Source of the DNA: Euphorbia lathyris
Taxonomy: Eukaryota; Streptophyta; Magnoliopsida; Malpighiales; Euphorbiaceae
Assembly: GCF_963576675.1 (NCBI RefSeq)
Contig: NC_088913.1
Span: forward strand, 17,497,001-17,561,000
Direction: 5' to 3'
DNA length: 64,000 nucleotides
Under the pieces are notes generated by a model that saw only the letters and a program-made list of their open reading frames with translations, did not search any database and was not told the DNA's origin. The position numbers and the translations under genes were made by a program. Shown in pieces: positions 34,209-45,073 of this stretch; the stretch's first letter is position 1; every line of letters begins with the position of its first letter.

Positions 34209-35713
34209 TTGCTAGAATTTCATAAAAGGTTATGAATCCAAACTTGTCACTAAATCGTTGACTTGTTAAGAAATAATTAAAAAGAATTGAGGGATACATT
34301 ATTAATTTGCTCCTTCATTTTACTAAATAATATTAAATAAATCTAAAATCACATTTAAACATAACATTTAAAAATAATCATGATATGACATTAATTCATG
34401 CATTTAAAAATAAATTTATGACACTAATTCATCCATTTAAATTTATGACACTAATTAATTACAATTAATAAATTTATGACACTAATTCATGCATTTAAAA
34501 ACAACATATACCATGTAATTGCATCGTATTACCAAGTTGAATAATCAATTTAATGCATTACTGAATTTATTTGATTTTGTTAACTAAATTGGAGGATCAA
34601 ATTCATCATTACCAATAGTTGTTGATTTCAGTTGCAATTAATTCTGACCGTTTAAGCAAACCGATCTAGTTTCGAGACTTTATAGGTATAGAAAACACCT
34701 GTTGAAAGGAGATTCTACACTAATCCCGAGATAAACTGGTTCGAGATCACTCAGATACTGCCACGTCAACACATATGCTACCATGGCAACATCTAGACTA
34801 GTCTAAATTAGAATTTGAACCCGATCATACCTTTGTAAAAAAAATAAAGTCATTATTTATTGGAAACAAATTAATAAAAAAAAAATTAGTAGTATATAAA
34901 AAAAAGGAAAGATATTGTGCCAACTAATTAGGACATGTAATTAGATAAACAGAATCCTCAAATTATGTATATGATATGTATTTCTAGCAAAATTAAAAAA
35001 TTTATTACCTATGATCTGTTGGATTTGAATTCCATATTTCTGTATTTCCTATTTTGCTTTTGATTTGATTTTTTATTATTACCTATAGAGGAAATAAAAA
35101 CAAAAAATGAAATATATTCTGTGTATTTTATAATTCTTTCCATATTAAACAAAATAGAATTTATAGTAAGAAAAATAATTATTTTATTTTTTGGGGTAAT
35201 GTTTTCTAATATAAATATGTCTATTTGGATGTAATATTTCTACCAACAAATTTGATTTCAGGCTTAATCTTAATCTTGGTTAGGCTTCTTCTTCTCTGCA
35301 AATACTCATCTTTTCATAAATCTCTAATTAGTTTAAATTTTTCATTCTTTTTTTTTTATCTCAAATTCATTTATCTCTCGAATATTATTCAGTTTTTCTG
35401 CATAAAAAAAAATCAATTTTAGTCTCATGAATTTTATATTATATATTTTTAAGCAATAGAAAATATCACAGGCCATCAATTGTTTTATTTTTCCCTCTAT
35501 TTTAATATAAAAAATGGATCTTACAACAATTTTTATTATTTTTTGAAATTGGATCCAGTAACATTTAAATCAACATATGCACAAGTATTTTTTAGAATTA
35601 TAAACTTTAAAATACTGCAATATCATTATTTTTGTTTATATGTCTTTTGGATGAAGGCTTATTTGAATTTCAGGCTTATTATAAACCTGAAGGTTGAAGT
35701 TAAAATCAAAATT
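34209..35713 (+). other. Upstream region of the second xylanase copy
   Basis: AT-rich, no gene. From about 34500 it aligns with 22930-24188 before the first copy, with small indels, and presumably holds the promoter. Short repeats of AATTTATGACACTAATTCATGC occur at 34370-34500. Confidence 0.5.
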
Positions 35714-38700
35714 ATGGTTCAACATCTGCCACTGTGGTTAACAATAACAGTGTTTCTATTAGGTTTGTATTTCTTTTGTTCTAATTTCTGATTAATTAGT
35801 TTTTATTTTTAGAAAATAAATCAAAGTTATATACTTTTCAGGAAATATATATGCGAACGCTTTGTCGTATGATTACTCGGCTTCCATTGAGGTATAATTA
35901 AGTATCTGTTTTTTCTCCTTTTATAACTAATTTTTATTATGTTACTCCAACCGGTAGATATAAATGTTAAACATCCCACGTTGCTAAATGAGAAAGCTAT
36001 GTGTACAGCTACTTAAATATGTAAGGTAATCCTCACCCTTTGAGGTACCTTTTGAGGTGAGTTAGGCTTTTGTTTACGATAAAATGTTCGGTTAAAATTA
36101 AAAAATTACTATTTGAATTTGCAGTGTTTGAAAAGCCCTCAGAAACCCCAATATAATGGAGGAATAATTGCAAACCCGGAACTGAATGATGGATCCGAAG
36201 GATGGTCTTCATTTGGGTATGCTAAAATAGAGCATAGAGAATTAAATGGGAACAAATTCATAGTAGCACATAGCAGGTCTAATCCACATGGAAGTGTATC
36301 ACAAAGTGTTTACTTAGACAAGAACAAGATCTACACTTTCTCTGGTACTTAACTTAATTTCATGATTAGCCAATTAATTAGTGCTTAATTGCAACATTAA
36401 TTAATTAATTAACCTCATCATGTTTAATTGAATTGGATAATGCAGCTTGGATACAAGTGAGTGAGGGAAGTAATAATGTTCCAGTGACAGCAACTTTCAA
36501 GACAAAAAATGGGTATAAAAATGCAGGTGCAATTGTTGCTCAATCTAATTGCTGGTCTATGCTTAAAGGTGGACTCACTGTTGATACTTCTGGCCTTGCT
36601 GACCTGTATTTTCAGGTAAAATTTGTTGTTTTGCGCTTTTTTATTGGCAAAAAGCATCCTGAGACCCCTGATCTTTCATTGTTTGGTGCATTAAGCCCTG
36701 ATCTTTTATTTAGACACATTGAGCCCTTGATCTTTCACCATTTGGTGCATTAAGCCCTCGATCTTTCATTTAGACACATTGAATCCTTGATCTTTCATAT
36801 ATGGGTGTATTAAGTCCTTCCATAAATCAATCAAAATATAGGTTTATTAAGGACATGTTTGGTGTGACAACAAATATGTTCTAAAAATAACAAATTCTAA
36901 AATAAAAAATATATTATAAAAATTAATAAAAATAATTTAAATAAAAAGTAAAAAATTTATTGAACACAATAAAACCTTGTTTTTCGATAATTATGTTCTA
37001 AAAATAAAAATAATGTTAAAATTGAAGCACACTTTGTGGAAATAAGAAGGGTAATTTTATCAATAACAAGTAACTACAAACAACTGTTCATGAAAAGAGC
37101 TTTTCGTGAAAAGCTCCAAAATGTTACAGTGTCTAGAGAAAATGCGAAACGCTGCGGTTATATAAACCTAACCAAACATGCCCTTAATAAACCTATATAT
37201 TAATTGATTTATAGAAAGACCTAATACACTCATATATGAAAGATCAAGGGCTCAATGTGTCTAAATGAAAGATCGATGGCTTAATGCACCAAATGGTGAA
37301 AGATCAGGGGTTCAATGTGTCTAAATAAAAGATCGAGGGCTTAATGCACCAAACAATGGAAGATCAGGGGCCTCATGATGCTTTTTGCCTTTTTTATTTG
37401 ATAACAAGATTTATAATTAGGAAAAAGTGTTTGGTTAACTTGATGATCTGAATTCACTTGTTCAGAGCAACAACACAGCAGTTGAGATATGGGTGGATAG
37501 CATCTCATTGCAACCTTGCTCCCAAAAACAATGGAAATCTCATCAAGATCAAAGCATTGAGAAGGTAATTAATCTACATCACTGAATTTCATATTCGATT
37601 ATTACCTATGTTGCATGAGAACTCTTCTTTATTAGCTTTTTTGCATTTGTTTCCGTTTCTTTCCTGTTTCCATGACAGTTTCCTAGCTAATTTTTCATAT
37701 AAATAACGTTTCCGGTATCCCTTCCGTGCAACATAGATTATTAGACATGGCAAACTTACTCAGAGCCAAAATGGGTGCCATCGCACCCTCTCGGACAAGG
37801 AACCACTCCTGAAAAGGATGGTTCCACCTTGCAACCTCATCTAGTGAGGATGCAATGTGCACTCTTAGCAAATCCGCTAGACAAACTCTCTTTTTAGGAC
37901 GAGTTCGGGCCAAAACGGTGTCATTTTGGCATGGACAGGGCACAAAAAATTTAGGGATCGTAGATGGTAGATGGTCCATACGGGCTGAGCTTTTTTGGAC
38001 AAAGGGGCACGGGATCGTAGATGGTCCAATTTAGGGAGAAATAATAAAAATAATAATTACCGACGATATATCTGTCTGTAAATATATTAGGTTTGTCAGT
38101 AATTTGACTCTTTTAAAGCTATTTGACATCAGCGACGAAAGTATTCGTCCAGATACTTAGAACCAAAAAAATTATAATTTTTAACATATTTTTGCCCATT
38201 GAATCCCTTAATATTTTGTTCTAGTTCTGACATTGCTTATGATCTCACAAAAAAAATAAACTTGGCAGAACCGAAAGGCGAAAGTAAGAATCCAAGCTGT
38301 TGACAATCAAGGAAACCCTTTACCCCATGCCAACATCTCCATAATACAAAAGAAAGTAAATTTCCCATTTGGTTGTGCAATCAACAAGAACATCCTCAAC
38401 AATCCAGCCTACCAAGCTTGGTTCACTTCAAGATTCACCGTAACAGTTTTCGAAAACGAACTGAAATGGTACAGCACAGAATACAGTAGAGGAAAAATAG
38501 ATTACTCAGTATCAGATGCCCTAGTTCAGTTTGCCAAGCAGAACAACATAGCAGTTCGCGGCCACAACGTTATATGGAACGATCCTAAGTACCAGCCCGA
38601 ATGGGTGAAATCCCTTTCGCCTGCCGATCTTAACAAGGCAGCAACAGACAGGCTGAATTCTGTTATGTCAAAGTATAAAGGACAACTTATTGGTTGGGAT

Positions 38701-39506
38701 GTTGTTAATGAAAATTTACATTTTAACTTCCTTGAAAGCAAGTTAGGACCAGATGCTTCTTCAGTTTTCTATAACTTGGCTGGAAAAGCCGACGGAACGA
38801 CAACATTGTTTTTGAATGAGTTTAGTACTATTGAATCAAGTGGAGATGTTGCTGCTTCACCAGCAAATTATCTCAAGAAGGTGAGAAGTATTCAAAGTTA
38901 TGCTGGTAATGGAAATTTGAAGCTGGGGATTGGATTAGAAGGACATTTTTCGACTCCGAATATTCCTTATATCAGATCAGCCATTGATACACTTGCTGCT
39001 GCAAATTTGCCTATTTGGATCACAGAAGTAGATGTCAGCAGTGGAGGCAAACAGGTAAATTTATCAAAAAAAAATTATGGGTTAGGGTTAGGGTTTGTGG
39101 GTTAGGGTTTGATCATTAAACTAAGATAAAATGTGTTGATTTGCAGGTAGAATTCTTGGAGCAGATTCTGAGGGAAGTTCATAGCCATCCAAAAGTTGCA
39201 GGAATTGTAATTTGGTCAGCATGGAGTCCACAAGGATGTTACAGAATGTGTTTGACTGATAATAATTTCAAGAATCTTCCAACTGGGGATGTTGTTGATA
39301 AGCTTTTGCATGAATGGGGAGGTCTTAAGGAGCTGTTTGGATCAACTGATTTAAATGGATTCTTTGAAACTTCTCTATCCCATGGAGATTACCATGTCAA
39401 AATTCATCATCCGTCTGCAAATTCTTCCTTGGATCAACAGCTTAATTTGGACTCATCAATTGATAGTGATCATCACCAAGAACTTGTTCTGCAATTCACA
39501 GCTTGA
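35714..39506 (+). CDS. GH10 endo-1,4-beta-xylanase (xylanase 5-like), intact copy
   Basis: Exons: 35714-35762, 35842-35891, 36125-36344, 36446-36615, 37466-37564, 38269-39054 and 39147-39506. All introns are GT-AG and the joined frame is 577 codons plus stop. Residues 1-22 form a likely signal peptide (MVQHLPLWLTITVFLLG, cleaved after NIYANA), so the enzyme is expected in the cell wall. About 45-195 is a CBM22-like (CBM_4_9) module; about 200-520 the GH10 barrel. The acid/base is Glu344 in GWDVVNE, the nucleophile Glu449 in ITEVDV; both are present. Family role: hydrolysis of internal beta-1,4 bonds of xylan. Length and architecture match plant GH10 proteins. Intron 4 hosts a 744-bp MITE and intron 2 a short insertion, neither affecting exons. 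Confidence 0.92.
35965..36084. mobile_element. Short insertion in intron 2 of the second xylanase
   Basis: About 120 bp beginning TGTTAAACATCCCACG are absent from the first copy, where flanking bases are continuous. ATAAA lies at both edges. It may be a fragment of a short LTR family; too short to classify. Confidence 0.5.
36646..37389. mobile_element. Mutator-like MITE in intron 4, with a nested element
   Basis: Inverted ends of about 200 bp begin GGCAAAAAGCATC and contain repeated TGATCTTTCA and GTGCATTAAGCCC. Perfect 9-bp duplications TTTTTTATT flank it (36637-36645 and 37390-37398). Inside, at about 36849-37185, a second inverted pair (GGACATGTTTGGT and its near complement) marks another MITE inserted in the first. 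The first xylanase lacks the whole unit. Confidence 0.88.
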
Positions 39507-40429
39507 TTAGTTTTTATTTTGTGAGATACATTAAATAATTTGAAATCCATTGTATGAGGTATAGAATAAGGAATTATTTTCAATTTATCTAATGAGATTT
39601 ATATCTTTCTTCAGATCATTACCAATATGGTGTGCTACCTGCAATAATTAATGACTTCTTGTGAGAGTGTTCTTGTCTCCTCTCTTCTCTTGTTAGAGTG
39701 TCTTTAATCAGAGTTTCTATGGCTAGAGTTTTCTTAGGTCTTTATGCCAATATATATTCAGATCCATGACTTGCCAATTAGTTATATGCTTGAGAGTATA
39801 TGCAAACTAATCGGCAATGTCATAGGGAATTTTTCTGATTATGATGTTGGAGATTAATATAAGATCTATGATTGGATCTTATCTATCAACTCGAGCTTCG
39901 GTTCCATGACATGGTATCAGAGTCACTTGAACCAAACAGTCGAGAGTTAGAGTCCTCGCAACCTCATTAATTTGTGGAATTAAAAACACATGGCTGGTTG
40001 GGCATGCGTTATGCACGTTGCAAGCGCAATGGGCATTTGCGTGTGGAGGTGTGTCGGATCTTATGGGGACTGGATTAAGGCACTGGTGAGAGGTGGTGGG
40101 GACACAGCGGGGCTCGGTAGTTAGGAGACACAATAGAAAGGAAGGCTTTAATCTAACCGAAAAGCAATGGACGGAACGACCATAGACGTTTAAAGAGGAC
40201 AGACTCCAATAGGAATTGGCTGATCCAAACTTGAAAAGTCTTGACATTGCACGGGGTTTTGGTCTAGCTCAGACCTGGCTTTGTGATACTCAGTTGCGAT
40301 TTGCATGAATTAAGTTGTGATACTCAGACCTGGCCTTGTGACCTATCTCGTAATGTAATGTGTTTTTCTAAAATAGATTATGCTTTATGATACTTCTGTA
40401 AATAGTGATTTTTATGGGCCCTATTTCTT
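39507..40429 (+). other. Downstream flank with an LTR/primer-site remnant
   Basis: About 100 bp after the stop resemble the 3' flank of the first copy. From about 39640 an LTR-like 3' end runs to ...CCATGACA at 39911, immediately followed by TGGTATCAGAGTC (39912-39924), matching an initiator tRNA-Met primer site. No gag frame follows before the repeat at 40430. It is read as the decayed 5' end of a copia-type element. Confidence 0.5.
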
Positions 40430-41040
40430 TTTTTTATGGAAATGTCTACATCTTCGTTAGATACGAAAAGAACAAGTACAACAAGAAACGAAAAAGGTAA
40501 AAAACCTTACAAAATCCACAATGGGACGAAAACGACTATAAAGAACAATAAAATCCATAAAAGGTAGAAAACATACAGAAAAACAATAACACATATACTT
40601 CATTGAAATCCTAATTCATAGAAAAGCAACCGCAATCGAATCTTCATCATTTAGGCCCTTCCGAACATTCGGATTTGAGTCCTTTTTTTTGTAACCACGC
40701 AGATATATTGATCTACGGATAAAATAAATCGTTTTCGTTCTTGCTAAATCCGAAAAAGGTATAAATAGCATAATAATAGAGAGTAGATACAATTCAAACG
40801 GATAAAGAGATCTAACAAAATATATAAACACAGACTAAAAAAATATAATAAAAAACAATACAGTAAACCTAACCCGATGAGAGGAGGAAGAAGGAACTTC
40901 CTTTTTCCTCCTTAAGATAGATCCACAAAAGAGAAGGCTTGAAGACTCTCACAAAATAGTAAGAGAAAAACAGAGAAGAAAGGAAGGAGACTGTTTTTGT
41001 TTGAGAGAGAGAGAGCAGTTCTTGGAATAGAGGTTTACAT
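40430..41040 (-). repeat. Repeat family copy 2 (non-LTR-like)
   Basis: Homologue of 29530-30240, again led by a T run and ended by a GA-rich microsatellite (GAGAGAGAGAG near 41013). Its minus-strand frame (40831-40616) shares short motifs with the first copy. Both lie downstream of a xylanase copy but at different distances. Confidence 0.45.
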
Positions 41041-41541
41041 TGAGAAATTCTACTATAATCTCGGTTAATTGGACATTGTTAATAGAAACGTGACAATTGT
41101 ACATTTTTTTTATTTACACCAATCATCTCTAAATAAAATAACACGCTTCTTTTTGGTGCATGGTAGAATTTCTCACATCAAGAAAATCCTTTTATCTCCT
41201 TACCTGTGTATCCTTTGTGCACATGTCCTTTCAAAACTTACTAGCTCTATACCCGTGCGATGCACGGTGATGTAATATTTTTAAATAGTTTGAATTTAGC
41301 TAGTAACAAAAAAATCGACAACTTTGCTGTAGTTGGCAACTTGTGCGTAACAGATAATCAAGTAACTTCAATATCAAGGTGGTTAATATGGACAACTTAC
41401 AAATCGTGTGAAATAAAGAAAACTATTAGAAGCATTCGGTTTTCTATGTCAAATAAAGGACCTCCCATACATATTTTGTTACGTGTAATATGAATTCACG
41501 CATATTATAATGGGATAAGGTGTAAAAATTACCCTTAACGT
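41041..41541 (+). other. AT-rich flank ending in a split MITE
   Basis: No gene. The last bases (41515-41541, GGGATAAGGTGTAAAAATTACCC then TTAACGT) are one end of the MITE family seen at 31680-32272. The same MITE resumes after the Tat element at 51179-51250 with AAGAGCAATAATAC and a terminal-region copy of TTGATAACTT. Confidence 0.6.
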
Positions 41542-41969
41542 TGATAACTTGCTAGATTCGATTTGATGATCTTCGCCGCGGTTACCTGCAAAACAGAACC
41601 GGAGACAGGATCTCCGGGAAAACTCTCCGACGATCAAGTCAGTTTTATGGGAAGGTTGGTAAATTGATACTGGTATTGTGGGGAAAAGATGTGAACGTAC
41701 CTCCCCATTTGCTTCTATGTCCTTTTTATAAGTGTTCCTAGGTAACCGCCGGGGGCGGTTACTCTTTCCAGGCCACGTCCCTTACGTGGCTACAAACGTG
41801 GTCTCGTTTGTTTTGAGTGGGAGGTTTAATGCTCCGTTTAGGATTTCAGGGCGGTTACTCGTTTTACCCGCTTCCTTTATTCGGAGCCCGTTTGATCTTG
41901 AACCATGGGCCTAAGTATAGGTTGGGCCCATGTTTATGATTCGGCCCGGTTTGGTTTCACGGATCATCA
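41542..41969 (-). repeat. 3' LTR of the Tat element
   Basis: Minus-strand start TGATGATCCGTG at 41969, end CAAGTTATCA at 41542. TATAAAAAGG at 41730-41721 is the TATA box. A polypurine tract AAGGGGGAGGCATG lies just upstream (41983-41970). Confidence 0.9.
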
Positions 41970-42214
41970 CATGCCTCCCCCTTAGTTTGGCAAGAGCCCT
42001 TTAGGGTCTTTTCATATGTTATAGGGGACTCTTCGTCTTCGTCTGGATATTCAAAATTCGAAAGTGATTCTTTCGTTCTCCATCATTTCTTCTCCGGCGT
42101 CAACCCTTTAGCGTTCGTTCTTCTCTGTATTCTCTTTCACATGTAAGTGTTCCTTTCCGCAACTTGTAACTCGTTCGACCCTTTTCTTATTTCTGCTCGT
42201 CTTTCTTCGTTAAT

Positions 42215-44534
42215 ATGTCGAACCCTGACCTCGATTTCGCACCGTTCGACGAAAATTACGTTCGCGAGGTGTCTCATGAGGTTGATGAGATGGTTGATGA
42301 AGTTTCAACCAGCTCTCCTTGGTCTGATTCCCATCCCGCCGATTTTCTCCATCTGGCGAATACAACTGATGAGGGTCTAGGTTTTGACCCTAAGAAGTTG
42401 ATTCCACCACCTGTCCCAACTCCCCGTTTATTACCAAAAAAGGACAGGTTGGGAAGCTTAGTTTGCCGCGAGACGATTGATGACTTGCGGGAGCAGTATC
42501 CTTGGCTCCAAGGTCTGGAAACCATCATTCCCGGGGAGAATAGAGGGCCGGACGACTACCCAAAGGGGTATTTCACCATTTTTGTCGCCCAGATTATCTG
42601 CGGTTTCACGTATCCGCTGGTGGATGAGATTGCTTCCATCCTTGGTGGTTATGGAATCGCACCCGGACAACTGCATCCCAACGGATGGGCCGACTTAACC
42701 TTGGATAAATTTTTGGCGGATTGTCTGGAGGTTCCCCTCTCGCTCAAGATTTTCTCTAAGCTTCATCATTTCAAGAGTTCGGGGGAGTACTTTACTTTCA
42801 TCCGACAGAGCGGTTACTACGGCTTTGATGAGAAGTCGAACAAAATCCGCGAGTGGGATAAGTCCTATTTCTTCATTAAGTTCCATGAAGGGAATCCAAA
42901 CTTTCTTCGCTGCTGGGGCGACCCAATGTAAAGAGTTTGAACTTTGGTTACCCCAGCAAGGACGAATCCGATATTATAAAGTTCTTGAAGAGCACTCCTC
43001 CTTTTGTATGGACATATGATCAGGCATTCCATATGCTAAGAAGCCGAGTAGCGATTGCCTACCGCGAGGGAGATCGTGTTGTCTATATCCCTTATCGCGT
43101 TTTTGTACAAGGTACTATTAACTTATTTCCAAGTTGATGATTTCTTTTAACCCTTTGCAGGGGTGATCCTTTATCTCAACTCGCTGCAGATCGGGAAGCG
43201 AAAGCCCTGGCGAGAAGGAAGAAGCGGATGGCGGGAACAACTTCTGTTGCAGGGGCGAATTCTCCTGTGGGGGCGACTCCTTCTGTTGAGGCGGCTTCCC
43301 CCCCAATTGCTTCCGTTTCACAGGGCCCCGCTTCTGTTTCTGAGGAGCTTCCCTTAAATAGGAAGCGGAAGAGTAATGTGGATGTGGAGTCTTCTCGCCC
43401 TAGGAAGAAGAATACCTCCGTATCCTTGACTGTCGGTGGTACATCTACGTCCACTCCATCCAAAGCCAAGGGTGGTCCCCCATTTCATGAGGTATCATAA
43501 TTTATTCGCTCTTCTTGCGTTATTTATTTTCTCTTGTCAGTTTTCGCTGTTCTCCTGACCCTTCTCCTTGTGTATCCATAGCCAATTCCTGATATCAGCG
43601 GATGGTGGACCAGAACCTTTGGTAAAGCCGTGAGCTTTTCCTGTAGGGACATTGTTTCTTCCATATGCAATGTCCTTGGGCGACTTCCCTCCGCTTCTCG
43701 TGTGCGCGAACAGGTGCCGCTTCCGACTGCCATGGAGGGGATTGAGAAGCGAGCTATAGAGGTATATTGCTTTCCACTTATATTCTATCCTTCAAACGCA
43801 CGTCTCTATTCGCTCTTTTTATTCGCGTATCGTCTTATATGCAGATTATCAATTTCACGGAGGGTGCTCTCTGCTGGGATGCTGAACGAGCTAGAGAGTT
43901 GGAAAGCCTTGGTACTGAATTGGCGACTCAGAAGTCGCTTTTTGATGATGTCCAAGGCAAAGTAAAGGTCCTTGAAGGTGCTTGTCAGAAGGCTATGAGC
44001 GAGAAGGAGGAAGCTCTCAAATCCCTCCAGGCTAAGTCCGATGAGCTTCAGAAAGTCATTGATGATCTGAATTCGTCCAAGGAAGCCTTGGAGATGCAAA
44101 AGAGGAGGGCCGAGGAGATCACAGCTGAAGATGGTGCTCGCATCTATTGGTATGGAGAGCGGATTCATGCGGCTTATGAGCATGGACATCCAGATCATGT
44201 ACTTAATCGCCCCAAGGTTCCCATTCCTGAAAAGGATTTAGCTGAGAAATGGGACAAGTTGGAGGCCGAGGATGCTGATATGGATGAGGTACTTCTCCTG
44301 GATTGGCAGAGTTTTCATGATTCTCCAATTAGCTGTGAGATCCCAAATCAGAACGTAGAAGGAGGGGCACCACAAGATGTTTCTCATGTTGAACGAGATG
44401 TTTCTCGCTCTGATGCGGTTACTGATTTGATTGTTGGGGATTCGCTTGAAGTAGATCATCCCACAGGAGAAGATGAAGGAGCCGCTGAAGGCGAAGGGGG
44501 CAATAGAGGCGAAGGAGAAGAAACTGTAATATAA
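42215..44534 (+). CDS. aORF: spliced accessory gene antisense to Tat gag-pol
   Basis: Plus-strand exons are about 42215-43111, 43161-43491, 43582-43761 and 43845-44534. Introns 2 and 3 have GT-AG borders in phase 0 with an exactly open 60-codon exon between them. The first exon shows the PF04195-like 'putative gypsy type transposon' pattern, with PGQLHPNGWADL and FWRF-like hydrophobics. Exon 2 is basic (RKRKS), exon 4 a long coiled coil (about 43880-44120) with an acidic Glu/Gly tail. A frameshift lies near 42928, and the 49-bp intron 1 does not keep phase, so one more indel is likely. Antisense ORFs of this kind are known in Tat elements; function unknown. Product about 690 residues if intact. 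Confidence 0.7.
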
Positions 44535-45073
44535 TTTTATTTATATCCGAACTGTTGTATGTAACAAACTGCCAGTATGTATATCAACCGAGCGACCTTG
44601 CCGCCGCTTTTCATATATGTGCAATTATTGTTTTATCCTTCGTCGCTTTAATGCCGGTTATTTTCGTATGTGACCCTTGCCTCTTGCCGACTTCATACTT
44701 GTAATTTTTCGTAGTTAGTTTTGTTTTCATTAGGGTGGCCAGACCCTTTTCGCAATTTTTTGAGTACTCGTTTATTCGCTTAATTTTATGCCTTATAATT
44801 TTTCTTTCAAAAATAATCATAAGGTTTTGCAAATGATGCGTAATCATGCATCCGCCTTTCTTTAATAGGCAACACATTTATGTGTGTTTAAGATTAAACA
44901 TAAGGTTTTGCGAATGATGCAACAATTGAATATCTTTATTAATAAAGAAAAAAGACTTCTTGTTACATGGGTATACAAACTGTGCGGGATCAAAGCCTCA
45001 TTAAAACCTTTTATCAGAAAACCCAGTGGGAAAAACTCATAAAAGGAAAAAGAGTACTCGTCATTTCCCTGAA
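44535..45073. other. Spacer between aORF and integrase ends
   Basis: The two genes converge here. A 22-bp block with CATAAGGTTTTGC and AATGATGC occurs twice (about 44817-44846 and 44899-44930). It probably holds both terminators; no other feature is seen. Confidence 0.4.

Noticed and set aside
42490..43321. Minus-strand frames opposite the aORF
   Set aside because: No domain similarity and out of line with gag-pol; shadows of the plus-strand exons.
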